A stretch of 64,000 nucleotides of DNA from Variovorax sp. (GCA_025352265.1 JANXTS010000105.1:1-64000); one strand, 5' to 3'; counted from the first letter of the stretch, positions 9,924 to 21,017 are shown. Made by a program: numbers and translations. Notes: generated by a model from the letters alone, not told the origin.

Positions 9924-10579
9924 GCGGCGTCTCCGGCGACTTCCTGGATGGCGTCGAGGATGTTGGCGTAGGCGCCGCAACGGCAGACGTTGCCGCTCAT
10001 GCGCTCGCGGATTTCCTCCGGTGTGGCGCGCTGGATGGCCTTGATGTCGACGCTCACGTTGCTCGGTATGCCGGCCTTGATTTCCTGCAGCGTTCCTACT
10101 GCAGAGCAGATCTGGCCCGGCGTGCAGTAGCCGCACTGGAAGCCGTCGTGCTTGATGAACGCAGCCTGCATCGGGTGCAGCTTGCCGGGGGTTCCCAAGC
10201 CTTCAATGGTCGTGATCTCGTCGCCGTCGTGCAGCACGGCCAGCGTGAGGCAACTGTTGATGCGTCGACCATTGACCAGTACGGTGCAGGCGCCGCATTG
10301 GCCGTGGTCGCACCCCTTCTTTGAACCGGTCAGATGAAGGTGTTCTCGCAGCGTGTCCAGCAAGGTCGTGCGTGTGTCGAGGTTGAGGGCGTGCGTTTGC
10401 CCGTTGACTTTGAGTTCGATGGGCAGCATCGGTGTGGAGCCTGTGGTTATAGTCGCAGGCGAGCCAGTGGTTTGTGCCCGACTGGCGGCGATGGGCAGCA
10501 CGGTGCCGGCGGCGGTGGCAAGGCCACCTGCGAGCACACCGCGTCTGCTGACTTCGAAGGAGGTTGGCTGGTTCGACAT
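9920..10579 (-). CDS. paoA: 2Fe-2S subunit of aldehyde oxidoreductase (PaoA/YagT-like), Tat-type leader
   Basis: SRRGVLAGG twin-arginine-like leader; [52 protein letters not shown]. Confidence 0.93.
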   Translation of the reverse strand: MSNQPTSFEVSRRGVLAGGLATAAGTVLPIAASRAQTTGSPATITTGSTPMLPIELKVNGQTHALNLDTRTTLLDTLREHLHLTGSKKGCDHGQCGACTVLVNGRRINSCLTLAVLHDGDEITTIEGLGTPGKLHPMQAAFIKHDGFQCGYCTPGQICSAVGTLQEIKAGIPSNVSVDIKAIQRATPEEIRERMSGNVCRCGAYANILDAIQEVAGDAA

Positions 10580-10649
10580 CGTGGTTCCAGAGGTGGTTCG
10601 TGGTCAGTTCAAGGCGCCACTGCGGGTGCCTAGCGGGTGTCGCGTCTTG

Positions 10650-10669
10650 GGGCCTTGCATGTAAGGCCC
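10650..10669. promoter_or_regulatory. Inverted repeat GGGCCTT-GCATGT-AAGGCCC upstream of paoABC
   Basis: Perfect 7-bp arms, in the intergenic region between paoA and the small ORF 10706..10894; no T-tract. Confidence 0.35.
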
Positions 10670-10705
10670 GCTATAGTTACGTCGACGCGCTCAGACGCTT
10701 GGTAT

Positions 10706-10894
10706 TCAGATGCCAGAAGTAGCGCCGTCGGCGTCTTCGTCCGACTTGGCATCGCTCTTGTCGTCGGAATGCTTGAGGGCTGGCTTCATGCCGGGCTGCG
10801 GGGCATGTTCTGCATCCGGTGCGACTTCCTCGCCGCGATGCTTCTTTTCCTGTTGCACTTTCTTGTCGTGCGCGACATTTCTTGGATCGGTCAT
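10706..10894 (-). CDS. Small highly charged hypothetical protein
   Basis: MTDPRNVAHDKKVQQEKKHRGEEVAPDAEHAPQPGMKPALKHSDDKSDAKSDEDADGATSGI. No domain recognised. Confidence 0.45.
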   Translation of the reverse strand: MTDPRNVAHDKKVQQEKKHRGEEVAPDAEHAPQPGMKPALKHSDDKSDAKSDEDADGATSGI

Positions 10895-11013
10895 GCCGCT
10901 ACGGTGCCCCGGCACACCACAGCGTCACGTCGGACTTAACGCCGAGCGCCAGTGCTCCGGCGGTGCACGGCAAAGGCGAGAGAGACAAACCCGCCGACCT
11001 GATGGTCAGAGGG

Positions 11014-11106
11014 CGGAAGGGAGAGGGAGTCGAACCCTCCCGGCGACGCGTGGCGCCACCCACCGGGTTTGAAGCCCGGCCGCCCCACCAGGGACGATTC
11101 CCTTCC
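11014..11106 (-). tRNA. selC: tRNA-Sec (anticodon UCA)
   Basis: Minus-strand GGAAGGGAATCGTCCCTGGTGGGGCGGCCGGGCTTCAAACCCGG...GGGAGGGTTCGACTCCCTCTCCCTTCCG: long acceptor stem, UCA anticodon, long variable arm. Lies immediately after selB. Confidence 0.95.
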
Positions 11107-11130
11107 ATGTCTTGTTGTCCATGGAACGAT

Positions 11131-13089
11131 TCATGTCGACGACGTACCGACTCGCTTGCTGCTGCTGCTGCAAGCCGCACCGAAGAGTACGGTATCGGGC
11201 CGCAGCAAGTGAACGTCCTTGACGCGTCGCATGTAGCCGATGCGATCGAAAAATTCGAGTAGCTGGATCGCGCGCTTGCGGCCGAGTCCGGTTGCATCCC
11301 TGAAGCTCGCGGCTTGCAAACCATCGGGCAACGCGAGGCAATCGCGAGCCAGTGCGGCGAGTCGTTCGATCGTCGCTGCTGGATAGTACAAGTCCTTCAC
11401 CACCTGGAATGTCAGACCGCGCCGCGCCAGGCTGGCGAGGGTCTGGCGCACGACGGCATCCGATGCGCCGCAGTCTTTGGCGAGGTCGCGCACCCATGGC
11501 GGATCGAAGGCGCCGTCGGCCAATCGGGGCATCAGCTTTTGCGCGAGCCGTTCTTCGGTGGCGCTGAGCACGGCGGCATGTGCGGGCAGATGCAGCCAGT
11601 GACCGCTGCGCGCCAACGCGCCACCGGTGAGCAACGCTTCGACGGCGTGCAGCCACAGCGCATCGCCGGTGCGTGGCGCGGCCAGTCGCTTGAGGCGGCG
11701 CGCATCGGGTCCGACTTCTTCGGGTGATGCGGCGTGGAATTCGGCGAGGCGGTCGGTGATGCGCTGCTGCAGTGCGGTGAGGTGCGTGCCGGCGATCAGC
11801 ATGTCGGGCGACAGCGTGCCGCCGAGTCGCACCGCATCAACCGGCAGCGGCAACGCCACGTCTGGCTGCAGCGCGAGCGTACGCATTAAGCGGTCGGCTT
11901 CGATACCGAGCGGTGCGCTCGCAAGCAACGCCGTCACGAGCACAGCGCGGTCGTCGAGCGCCCAGGCGGCAAGCGCCTGCAGCCGCTCCGGCGTGCGCCG
12001 ATAGCGCACGGGCGCGAAGGGGTCGAGCACGCGCACGCCCGCGACGGTGCGCAGGGCCGATGCGTCGCGCAGAACGCCGCGGTCGCCGTGCCATGCGCTC
12101 ACGCGCTCGCGCAGCACGAGTTGCGCGAGCGCCGTGTCGCCCGGTGCCAGCACGTCGCGGTCGAGCAGGGCGACCGACGCCATCACGTCACGGGTACCGA
12201 GGTGCGCATGCACGGTGGTGCCGGAGCGAAGCGCGTGCACCTCGCCGGGCCACAGAGTGAGCTGCACGTCGATGCGCTCGGTGCTCAACGCGATGCCAGG
12301 TGCGCACACCCACTGGCCGCGCTGGACCTCGTCTTTGGCAACGCCGGCCAGCGCGAGGGCGCAGCGCTGGCCAGCGTGTGCCGTATCCGCCTTCTCGTTC
12401 TGCGCGTGGATGCCGCGCACGCGCACCTTGCGTTCGCCGGGCATGACGAGCAGTTCGTCGCCTATGCGAACGTGGCCCGCCATGACCGATCCGGTAACGA
12501 CGGTGCCTACACCGGCCAGCGTGAAGGAGCGGTCGATTGCCAGGCGGAAGGCCAGGGCGTCATCGTGCGTGTGCGTGGTGTGCGCTGCGTCGATCAGGTG
12601 ATCGCGCAGGGCATCCACGCCTTCACCGGTCGTTGCGGACAGCGCAAAGGTCGGTGCGCCGGCGAGCGCTGTGTCGAGCAGCAGCGCATCGATGTCGGCA
12701 CGCACCTGCACGACACGCGCGCTGCGATCGGTGGCATCGATGCGGTCGATCTTCGTGATGACGACGGTGCCGCGTTGCAGGCCGAGCAGCGCGACCACGG
12801 CGAGGTGCTCGCGCGTCTGCGGCATCACGCCGTCGTCGGCTGCGACTACCAGCAAGGCGTGGTCGACACCCGTGGCGCCGGCCAGCATGGTGTGCAGTAG
12901 GCGCTCGTGGCCTGGCACGTCGACGAAGCCCAGTGAAACGTCATCGGCAGCGCGCAAGTACGCATAGCCCAGCTCGATCGAAATGCCGCGCCGCTTTTCC
13001 TCGGGCAGCCGGTCAGTGTCGACACCCGTGAGTGCGCGCACCAGGGTCGTCTTGCCGTGGTCGATGTGGCCGGCGGTGCCGATGATCAT
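11131..13089 (-). CDS. selB: Selenocysteine-specific translation elongation factor SelB
   Basis: [45 protein letters not shown] GTPase motifs, NKID-type TKID, C-terminal winged-helix repeats. Start at internal ATG 13089. Confidence 0.96.
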   Translation of the reverse strand: MIIGTAGHIDHGKTTLVRALTGVDTDRLPEEKRRGISIELGYAYLRAADDVSLGFVDVPGHERLLHTMLAGATGVDHALLVVAADDGVMPQTREHLAVVALLGLQRGTVVITKIDRIDATDRSARVVQVRADIDALLLDTALAGAPTFALSATTGEGVDALRDHLIDAAHTTHTHDDALAFRLAIDRSFTLAGVGTVVTGSVMAGHVRIGDELLVMPGERKVRVRGIHAQNEKADTAHAGQRCALALAGVAKDEVQRGQWVCAPGIALSTERIDVQLTLWPGEVHALRSGTTVHAHLGTRDVMASVALLDRDVLAPGDTALAQLVLRERVSAWHGDRGVLRDASALRTVAGVRVLDPFAPVRYRRTPERLQALAAWALDDRAVLVTALLASAPLGIEADRLMRTLALQPDVALPLPVDAVRLGGTLSPDMLIAGTHLTALQQRITDRLAEFHAASPEEVGPDARRLKRLAAPRTGDALWLHAVEALLTGGALARSGHWLHLPAHAAVLSATEERLAQKLMPRLADGAFDPPWVRDLAKDCGASDAVVRQTLASLARRGLTFQVVKDLYYPAATIERLAALARDCLALPDGLQAASFRDATGLGRKRAIQLLEFFDRIGYMRRVKDVHLLRPDTVLFGAACSSSSKRVGTSST

Positions 13090-13267
13090 GAAGCGCGCCC
13101 GGCCATTACATGAAGTGGCAAGTGTGCATGTCGACCAGGCGGTCGGCCTCGACACGCTCGAAGCCCAATCGGCTTGGCCGCGCACGTCGGCCCGCGTGCG
13201 GCCAGGCCCCAGCCGGCGAGCGCGTCTTCGGCGGGTGTGTCGACGGCATTGGTCTGGCCACCCACAG

Positions 13268-14728
13268 CTACTGCAAGCGCTCGCGCAGGGCAGGCAGCTG
13301 TTCGACAAAGGGCGCGCTGTTTTCGAGGCACCGCAGGTCGAGCAGCAATCGGTCATCCGCGATGCGGCCGATGACGGGCAGCGGCAGGCTGCGCAGCGCG
13401 GTTGCCAATGCATCGAGCGCAGTGCCGATTCCTTTCTTCGACGTGCCCGCGGGCGCTAACGCGAGGCCGGCGGACGGCAGGCGTTCGACTGGCAATGAGC
13501 CCGAGCCGATCTGGCCGAGCAGTTCGACCACCTCCACCGTAAAGCGCGGGCTCACCGCATCGGCCACCGCCGGCAGAACCGCATGCGCGAGCGCACGGAT
13601 CGCATCGGCGGGCCGCGTCAGCAGACGGAGCGTCGGCAAATCATGTGCGAGACGCTCGGGCCGCAGATAGAGCATGAGTGTCGCTTCGAGCGCGGCCAGC
13701 GGGAGCTTGCTTATGCGCAGCGCGCGCTTCATCGGGTACTTGCGTATGCGGCCGACAGCCGCCTTGCTGCCGACGATCAGGCCCGCTTGCGGACCGCCAA
13801 GCAACTTGTCGCCGGAGAAGGTGACGACGTCGCAGCCGGCGGCCAGCATCTCTTGCGGCAATGGCTCGCGCGGCAGGCCGTAGTGCGCCAGGTCGATCAA
13901 CGAGCCGCTGCCCAGGTCGGTGGCGAGCGGCACGCCACGCGCATGCGCAATGGGCGCCAGCACCGCTTCGTCGACCGTCGCGGTGAAGCCTTGCACCACG
14001 TAGTTGCTCGTGTGCACCTTCATCACGAGGGCGGTGTGCTCGTTGATGGCGCGCTCGTAGTCGGAGGGATGCGTGCGGTTGGTGGTGCCGACTTCGACCA
14101 TGCGGGCGCCCGCGCTCGTCATCACGTCGGGCATGCGAAAGGCGCCCCCGATTTCGACCAGCTCACCACGCGAGACGATCACTTCGCTCTTGCCGGGAGC
14201 GGCACTCGCTAAGGCCGCGATGGTGAGCAACACAGCCGCGGCGTTGTTGTTGACGACGGTCGCAGCCTCGGCGCCGGTGATGGTGCAGAGCAGTTCTTCG
14301 ACGATCGAGTCCCGGTCGCCACGGCCACCCGATGCCAGGTCGTATTCAAGGTTGTTGGGCGACGCCATCAGTTTCAGGATGTGCTGCAACGCTGCATCGG
14401 CCAGCAGGGCACGACCGAAGTTGGTGTGGATGACGGTGCCGGTGAGATTGAGCACGGCCTGCATGCGCGCGGCAAGACGCGCTGCTACGCGGGCAGACAG
14501 CGCAGTCGCAACGGCCTCCGCCTGGACTGCAGCTGCCGGCAGCCTGCCGGCCACCGCTTCCGCACGCAAACCGTCGAGCAGCGCACGCGCCTCTTTCACT
14601 ACCAATGCATGGCCGTGCTCCTGGAGCAAGGCAGCTGCAATTGCGCTGCGCAACAGCAAGTCGACCGAGGGCAGATCCTGGGGCCTTGCCTTCGAGCCGT
14701 GGACCACGGACTCTTCGGGCGCGGCCAT
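13268..14728 (-). CDS. selA: L-seryl-tRNA(Sec) selenium transferase SelA
   Basis: [68 protein letters not shown] (PLP lysine region). Confidence 0.96.
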   Translation of the reverse strand: MAAPEESVVHGSKARPQDLPSVDLLLRSAIAAALLQEHGHALVVKEARALLDGLRAEAVAGRLPAAAVQAEAVATALSARVAARLAARMQAVLNLTGTVIHTNFGRALLADAALQHILKLMASPNNLEYDLASGGRGDRDSIVEELLCTITGAEAATVVNNNAAAVLLTIAALASAAPGKSEVIVSRGELVEIGGAFRMPDVMTSAGARMVEVGTTNRTHPSDYERAINEHTALVMKVHTSNYVVQGFTATVDEAVLAPIAHARGVPLATDLGSGSLIDLAHYGLPREPLPQEMLAAGCDVVTFSGDKLLGGPQAGLIVGSKAAVGRIRKYPMKRALRISKLPLAALEATLMLYLRPERLAHDLPTLRLLTRPADAIRALAHAVLPAVADAVSPRFTVEVVELLGQIGSGSLPVERLPSAGLALAPAGTSKKGIGTALDALATALRSLPLPVIGRIADDRLLLDLRCLENSAPFVEQLPALRERLQ

Positions 14729-15777
14729 CAGCCGGCTCCGCCGTCGCTGTCGGGGGGACTCGGCTCCGGGTCGCCGAAGAGCAGCATCAGGTTGTGGCCG
14801 CTGCGCTCGAACCCGGCTTCGGACACGAGCAGGTCGAGCGCCACGCTGGCGAGGTCGTCGGCGACGGGTTCGACTTCGGGGTCTTTCTCCATTGAAACCT
14901 GCTTCAGGTAATGGCCGCAGGTGTCGCAGCATTCGGCCCTGACTGCGCCCGCTTTAGTGCCCGGTAGGCCGCTTGCGGCCGGTAGCGCGACGCCTTCATC
15001 GACCGCCAGTTCCTGAAAATGGATGCCTTCGGTGCTTTCGCAATTCGTGCATTTGATGCGAACGAAATGCCATTGCATGCTGCACAGCGAACAGTGCAGA
15101 TAGCGAAAGCCAGACTCTTCAGCGCCGATGCGCGTGACGCTGGTTGTCGGTCCGCTGCCGCAGCAAGGGCATTCGGTCGCGGGCTCGGTGTGGCCAAAGG
15201 CGCGCTCGCCGTGCGTATCGGCAGTCAACATCGCCAGATGCGCCCAGTACGTCTGGAGGCCGGCCGCGATCAACGGGGCCGTTGCCAGGTCGAGCCCGAT
15301 GGTGATGCGGCGCGACAGGTGATCGGCTTGATGCTCGATCCAATGGTCCGGGCTGGCGATCAACCGGTCGACGGTATCGCGCGCTGGCCCTGCGACCAAA
15401 CGCGCCCTGAACACGCCGAGCAGCCGCCGCAACTCATCGCGCCACGCCGGATCGCGCGACCAGCCAAACGCTGGGGTCGGCGGCTTCAAGGCTTCGGCTG
15501 CGGCCTGGCAAGCGTCGGCGTCCGGCAGTGCGACCGCCGGGTAGTTTTGCAGCACCTCGTGCTGCGCCGTTGCCAGGTCAGCGATAAAGATGAGGTACTC
15601 GCGCATCGGGTGCGACGCGGCGAGTTGACGCAGCCGAAGCTGCCGGTCGGAGAAGAGGTTGGAGCGCTCAGGCAGGCGGACGAACGGCATTTGCCGCCCG
15701 GCCTGCAAGGCAATCTCTTCAGCACTCAGAACCCGAATGTTGCGGACAGGAGGCGCGTTGCTGGTGTTGCTTGTCAT
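14728..15777 (-). CDS. fdhE: Formate dehydrogenase accessory protein FdhE
   Basis: CPCCGSGPTTSVTRIGAEESGFRYLHCSLCSMQWHFVRIKCTNCESTEGIHFQ cysteine motifs; stop overlaps the selA start. Confidence 0.93.
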   Translation of the reverse strand: MTSNTSNAPPVRNIRVLSAEEIALQAGRQMPFVRLPERSNLFSDRQLRLRQLAASHPMREYLIFIADLATAQHEVLQNYPAVALPDADACQAAAEALKPPTPAFGWSRDPAWRDELRRLLGVFRARLVAGPARDTVDRLIASPDHWIEHQADHLSRRITIGLDLATAPLIAAGLQTYWAHLAMLTADTHGERAFGHTEPATECPCCGSGPTTSVTRIGAEESGFRYLHCSLCSMQWHFVRIKCTNCESTEGIHFQELAVDEGVALPAASGLPGTKAGAVRAECCDTCGHYLKQVSMEKDPEVEPVADDLASVALDLLVSEAGFERSGHNLMLLFGDPEPSPPDSDGGAG

Positions 15778-15790
15778 CGCGGCCGATTAT

Positions 15791-16420
15791 TCACGGCTTG
15801 TCATTCCCGGTCATTTCGCGGTGCCACAACGGGTGATTGAGCTTGGCCCACGCTTCGGTCACCGTGCCGCGCGTCATCGCTCGCGTCGTGCCCTTGACCC
15901 AGATCGCTGCGTAAACGTGCGTGATGACCGACAGGATCAGCACGATGGCCGAGAACGCATGCACCAGCACCGCAATGCGTCGCAGGGTGATCGGAAAGTA
16001 GCCGACGAACCAGGGGCTCCAGAAAATAAAGCCGGTGAGAAACAGCAGCACCAGGCTTATGCCGAAGGCCCAGAACACCAGCTTCTGCCCGGCGTTGTAT
16101 TTGCCGACCGGCGGCATCTTGGACTTGTCGCCCTTGAGCATGCTCGGCGCATTCTTCATCCACTCGACGTCTACGCGATTCAGCACGTTGTCGCGCCACA
16201 CCGTGAAGAACAGGAAGGCGAAGCCGAGCACCATGGCGACGCCCATGAACGGGTGCAGCACACGCGTCCACGGACCGCCACCGAACAGTCCGCTCAGGAA
16301 GAACAGGCTGGGGTGAAAGAAAGCGAGCCCCGAAAGGGCTGCTGCAACGAACATCATCGCGACGAACCAATGGTTCAGGCGGGTCGAGTCCGGGTAGCGG
16401 CGCAAGTAGCGAATCGTCAT
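15791..16420 (-). CDS. fdhC: Formate dehydrogenase gamma (cytochrome b556) subunit
   Basis: MTIRYLRRYPDSTRLNHWFVAMMFVAAALSG..., several TM segments; operon context. Confidence 0.92.
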   Translation of the reverse strand: MTIRYLRRYPDSTRLNHWFVAMMFVAAALSGLAFFHPSLFFLSGLFGGGPWTRVLHPFMGVAMVLGFAFLFFTVWRDNVLNRVDVEWMKNAPSMLKGDKSKMPPVGKYNAGQKLVFWAFGISLVLLFLTGFIFWSPWFVGYFPITLRRIAVLVHAFSAIVLILSVITHVYAAIWVKGTTRAMTRGTVTEAWAKLNHPLWHREMTGNDKP

Positions 16421-16430
16421 GGCGTCCTCC

Positions 16431-17432
16431 TTATTCCACAGGCGGCACATCGGCACGCGAAGACGGACCGGACCTTGCCAGCGCAATGCGTGCGGCATCG
16501 TTCGGCGGAGGCGGCGGCCCCTCGATGATTTCCACGTCACCGCTGCCATCGCCGTCGATGCCGGCTTTTTCCTTCGGCTCGATCGGTCCGACCTTCATGT
16601 AGTGGAAGAAACTGCCGACCACCGCGCCGACCATCGCCAGCACCGCCAGTGGCTTGGCCACACCCTTCCACAAAGAGACGAACGGGCTGATGTGCGGGTC
16701 TTTCGGCAAGCCGCTGTAGAGGCCCGGCCGGTCGGCGTGCTGGAGTACGTACATCACGTGCGTGCCGCCCACGCCTGCCGGGTCGTACACGCCGGCATTC
16801 GCGAAGCCGCGTTCCTTCAGGTCGACGATGCGCTCATCGGCGTATTCGTGCATGGCTTCCTTGGTGCCGAAATGAATCGCACCGGTCGGGCAAGCTTTGA
16901 CGCACGCTGGCTCCAGGCCCACGCCCACGCGGTCGGAACACAGCGAGCACTTGTAGGCCTTGTTGTCGCTCTTGCTGATGCGCGGCACGTCGAAGGGGCA
17001 GCCCGTGACGCAGTTGCCGCACCCTACGCAATGCTCGCTGATGAAGTCGACGATGCCGTTGCTGTATTTGACGATCGCGCCCGGTGATGGGCATGACTTC
17101 AGGCAACCTGGGTCTTCGCAATGCATGCAACCGTCTTTGCGGATCAGCCACTCGAGCTTGCCGGGCTCGGGCTCTACCTCGGCAAAGCGCATGACGGTCC
17201 ATGAGGCGGGCGTCAGGTCGTTCGGGTTGTTGTAGCTGCCGACGTTTTCACCGATCTCGTCGCGAAGGTCGTTCCATTCCATGCACGCGACCTGGCAGGC
17301 CTTGCAGCCGATGCAGGTCGACACGTCGATCAGCTTGGCAACCTCCAGCACGGCCGGGCGATGCCGCACGTCGGGCGAGGGTTGCGTGGTCGCCGAGCGG
17401 GCGGCGATGTCCAGAGTTTGAAGTGAGGACAT
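16431..17432 (-). CDS. fdhB: Formate dehydrogenase beta (Fe-S) subunit with C-terminal TM anchor
   Basis: [78 protein letters not shown]. Confidence 0.94.
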   Translation of the reverse strand: MSSLQTLDIAARSATTQPSPDVRHRPAVLEVAKLIDVSTCIGCKACQVACMEWNDLRDEIGENVGSYNNPNDLTPASWTVMRFAEVEPEPGKLEWLIRKDGCMHCEDPGCLKSCPSPGAIVKYSNGIVDFISEHCVGCGNCVTGCPFDVPRISKSDNKAYKCSLCSDRVGVGLEPACVKACPTGAIHFGTKEAMHEYADERIVDLKERGFANAGVYDPAGVGGTHVMYVLQHADRPGLYSGLPKDPHISPFVSLWKGVAKPLAVLAMVGAVVGSFFHYMKVGPIEPKEKAGIDGDGSGDVEIIEGPPPPPNDAARIALARSGPSSRADVPPVE

Positions 17433-17435
17433 TTC

Positions 17436-20400
17436 TTAGGCCTTCTCGATGTTCACGGTAAACGACTTGTACTCAGGCGTTTGCGTGTTGGCATCACCTA
17501 CGAACGGTGTCAGCGTATTGACCAAGTAGCCCGGTTTGGCCAGGCCCACGAAGCCCCAGTGGTTCGGCATACCGACCGTATGGACGGTACGCCCGTCGAC
17601 CTGCAGGCCGGTAATGCGTTTGGTCACCAGCGCCACCGCCTTGATGAAGCCGCGCTTGCTGCTGACCTTGACCACATCACCGTTGGCAATGCCCTTGTCC
17701 TTGGCCAGTTCCTCGCCAATTTCAACGAATTGCTGCGGCTGGATGATGGCCGAAGCGCGCACGTGCTTGGTCCACTGCTGGAAGTGCTCTGTCAGGCGGT
17801 AGCTCGTTGCCACATAAGGAAAGTCTTTTGGCACGCCCAGGCGTTCCAGGTCACCCTTGAAGATGCGAGCGGCCGGATTGGCACGCGCCACCTTGCTGTT
17901 CGGGTGCATCAGATTGTTGACCAGCGGCGACTCGAAGGGCTCGTAGTGCTCGGGCAATGGCCCTTCGGCCAGGCCCGTCGGTGCGAACAGCCGGGCGACG
18001 CCCTCTGCCGTCATGATGAACGGACGCACCGCGTCGACTGCGAAGGGATCTGCATCCGGACGAATGTCCGGGATGTCCGAGCCCGACCATTTCTTGCCGT
18101 CCCAGCTGATCAATCCGCGCTTGGCGATCCACGGTTTGCCGGTGGCCGGATCGGCCCCCGCCGCGTTGTACAAGATTCGCCGATTTGCTGGCCAGGCCCA
18201 CGCCCAGTTGAGCGCCTGGCCAATGCCGTACGGGTCGGCGTTATCACGTCGCGCCATCTGGTTGCCGGCCTGCGTCCAGGCGCCTGCGTAGATCCAGCAG
18301 CCGCTGGCGGTGCTGCCGTCGTCTCGCAGCAAGCCGAAGCCGGGAAGCTGCTCACCGGCTTTGGCCAGTACTTTCGTGGGATCGGTCGGGTCCAGCAGGT
18401 CGGTCAGTGCCTTGCCGTTGTATTCCATCGCAACCTCTTGCGCGGAGGGCGACGAAGGAATCTTGTAGTTCCAAGTGAGCTTGACGATCGGATCGGGGAA
18501 GGCACCACCATCCTTAACGTAGGCCTGGCGCAACTTGTTGTAGATGCCGGCCACGATCTCCAGGTCGCCCAATGCCTCACCGGGACCTTCGGCGCCTTTC
18601 AGGTGCCACTGAAGCCAACGACTGGAGTTGGTCAGTGAACCTTCTTCTTCAGCGAAGCAGTTTGCAGGAAGTCGGAATACGGTGGTCTGGATATCGGCAG
18701 TCTTGACGTCGTTGAACTCGCCATAGTTCTTCCAGAATTCACTCGTTTCGGTGATCAGCGGATCAATGATCACGAGGAACTTGAGCTTGGACAAGCCGCC
18801 GATGATCTTGTTCTTGTCCGGCAGTGCACCCACCGGATTGAAGCCTTGGCAGATGTAGCCGTTGATCTTGCCTTGGCTCATCAGTTCGAAGGCCTGCAAA
18901 ACGTCATACACCTTGTCGATTTTGGGCAGATAGTGGAAGCCCCAATCGTTCTCGGCGGTGGCCGCATTGCCCCACCAGGCTTTTTGCATACTGACGAAGA
19001 ACTTCGAATAGTTCTGCCAGTAGCTCATCTGGTTCGGACGCAACGGCTTGAGCGCGCGGCTCTTGTAATAGACGTCGAGCGTTTGTTCCGAGTCTCGCGC
19101 CAGCGACATATAGCCCGGCAGCGAGTTCGAAAGCAACCCCAGATCGGTCAGGCCTTGAATATTGCTGTGACCGCGCAGCGCATTCATGCCGCCGCCAGAG
19201 GCGCCTATGTTGCCCAGCAGCAGCTGCATGATGGCCGCGGTGCGGATCATCTGCGTACCCTGGCTGTGCTGTGTCCAGCCGAGCGCGTACAGCACCGTCA
19301 TGGTCCTGTCGGTGGTGCTGGTACTGGCGATGTACTCGCACACCTTCAGGAATTTGTCTTGCGGGGTGCCCGTGATGCGGCTCACCAGTTCCGGCGTGTA
19401 GCGCGAAAAGTGACGCTTCATGACCTGCAGCACGCACTGCGGGTCCTGCATGGTCATGTCGACTTTCGCCATGCCGGCATCATCTAGTGCATAGCCCCAC
19501 GACTTCGCATCGTAGGTCCGCTTTTCTGGGTTGTACCCGCTGAAGATGCCTTCCTCGAACTTGTAGTCTGGCCCGACGATGAATGTCGCATTGGTGTAAT
19601 TGCGAACGTATTCGGTCTGGATCTTGTTGTTACTGAGCAAAAAGTTCAGTACGCCACCCAGGAATGCGATGTCGGTGCCGGCACGTACCGGCGCGTAATA
19701 GTCGGCCACGGCGGCTGACCGCGTAAAGCGCGGGTCGACAACCACCAACTTAGCCTTGTTGTGCTTTTTGGCTTCAATAACCCATTTGAAGCCGCACGGA
19801 TGCGCCTCCGCTGGATTGCCGCCCATCACCAGCACAACATCCGCATTTTGGATGTCTTGCCAATGGTTGGTCATTGCACCTCGTCCGAACGTCGGGGCCA
19901 GACTGGCCACCGTAGGTCCGTGTCAAACGCGTGCCTGGTTATCGAAGACCAGCATCCCGGTCGAGCGGAACGCTTTGTGCGTGAGATACCCGGTCTCGTT
20001 GGACGAGGCCGATGCGCACAGCATGCCGGTGGTGGTCCATCGATTGACAGTCTTGCCTTCGGCGTTGGCGGGCTGGAAGTTGGCGTCGCGGTCAGCCTTC
20101 AGCAAAGTCGCGATGCGCTCGAAGGCGCTGTCCCAGCTGATGCGCTTCCACTCATTGCTGCCAGGCTCGCGCATCTCGGGGTACTTGAGACGGCTGGGGC
20201 TGTGGACGAAGTCGAGCAGGCCTGCGCCCTTAGGGCACAGCGTGCCGCGGTTGACCGGGTGATCCGGGTCGCCCTCGATATGCAGGATTGCCGGGATCAC
20301 GTTCTTGGCCTTGTCGCCAAGGCTGTACATGATGATGCCGCACCCTACCGAGCAATACGGACAGGTGTTGCGCGTCTCGGTGGTACGGGCCAGCTTAAAG

Positions 20401-20510
20401 TTGCGTGCCTCTGCCAGCGCGGCTGTCGGCGAAAAGCCAAGAGCGACCAGACTGGAACCGACCAGACCGGCGCTGCTGACTCGGAAAAAATGACGGCGAT
20501 TCATGTCCAT
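17436..20510 (-). CDS. fdhA: Formate dehydrogenase alpha subunit, selenoprotein with in-frame TGA (Sec) at 19923-19925
   Basis: ORFs 19923..20510 and 17436..19910 are in frame through TGA: ...GMLVFDNQARV-U-HGPTVASLAPTFGRGAMTNHWQDIQNADVVLVMGGNPAE. Tat leader NRRHFFRV; Fe-S motif CPYCSVGC. Confidence 0.95.
19896..19908 (-). promoter_or_regulatory. bSECIS-like hairpin GGCC-AGUCU-GGCC, 14 nt after the Sec UGA
   Basis: RNA sense: UGA CACGGACCUACGGU GGCC AGUCU GGCC. Perfect 4-bp apical stem with a loop resembling the AGUCU/GGUCU loops of E. coli fdnG/fdhF. Confidence 0.75.
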
Positions 20511-20600
20511 GAAGCAGCCTTTTTGAACGTTGCGGTTTTCATCGGAGGTTTTACTTTTTCGAAAAAATTAGAATTGGAAACCGCGGCAAAGGGAGCGGAC

Positions 20601-20915
20601 TCACTTGGTCTTGCCGTCTCCTCCGGTCGGCGCTGCAGCGCCGCCGGTTACCGAAGTAGCAGCCTGACCAGAGGTCATCCCACCGATGGCGGTGCCACCT
20701 TCTGATGGGCCTTTATTTACAGAAGTGGAATCGACCTTATCACCCAATGCTGCGGGGTTAATACCGTCAGGATGTCTGTTTGAGGGCGTGCCCTCGGGTG
20801 CGCTGGTGGGTAAAGGCGGCGTTGCAGGTTTCCTGTCACAAGCGCACAGGGCGAGGAGCGCCGCAAGACCCAAAGTCGCGGCGGTTGTTCTGCAGTGAAG
20901 ATGTCGTGAATTCAA
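20601..20915 (-). CDS. Small putative lipoprotein
   Basis: Signal peptide and lipobox-like LAALLALCACDRKP, followed by a low-complexity Gly/Thr/Pro region. Confidence 0.55.
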   Translation of the reverse strand: MNSRHLHCRTTAATLGLAALLALCACDRKPATPPLPTSAPEGTPSNRHPDGINPAALGDKVDSTSVNKGPSEGGTAIGGMTSGQAATSVTGGAAAPTGGDGKTK

Positions 20916-21017
20916 GCTTTACCCTTATCGATTTAGTCTAGCAATGGAACAAAGTCCTTGCACTCCGGCATCACCCTAAAAATAAATGCCGCCAACGCTG
21001 TCGGCTATCGTCGGTGC

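Noticed and set aside
10580-11130. selC as an integration hotspot with an adjacent genomic island
   Set aside because: selC is a known integration site in enterobacteria, but no integrase, direct repeat of the tRNA 3' end or mobile gene is visible nearby.
19910-19925. Reading the fdhA TGA as a true stop giving two separate genes
   Set aside because: Both halves are in frame and join as NQARV-U-HGPTVASLAPTFGRGAMTNHW, the known Sec position of respiratory formate dehydrogenases. selA, selB and selC are adjacent and a bSECIS-like hairpin follows.
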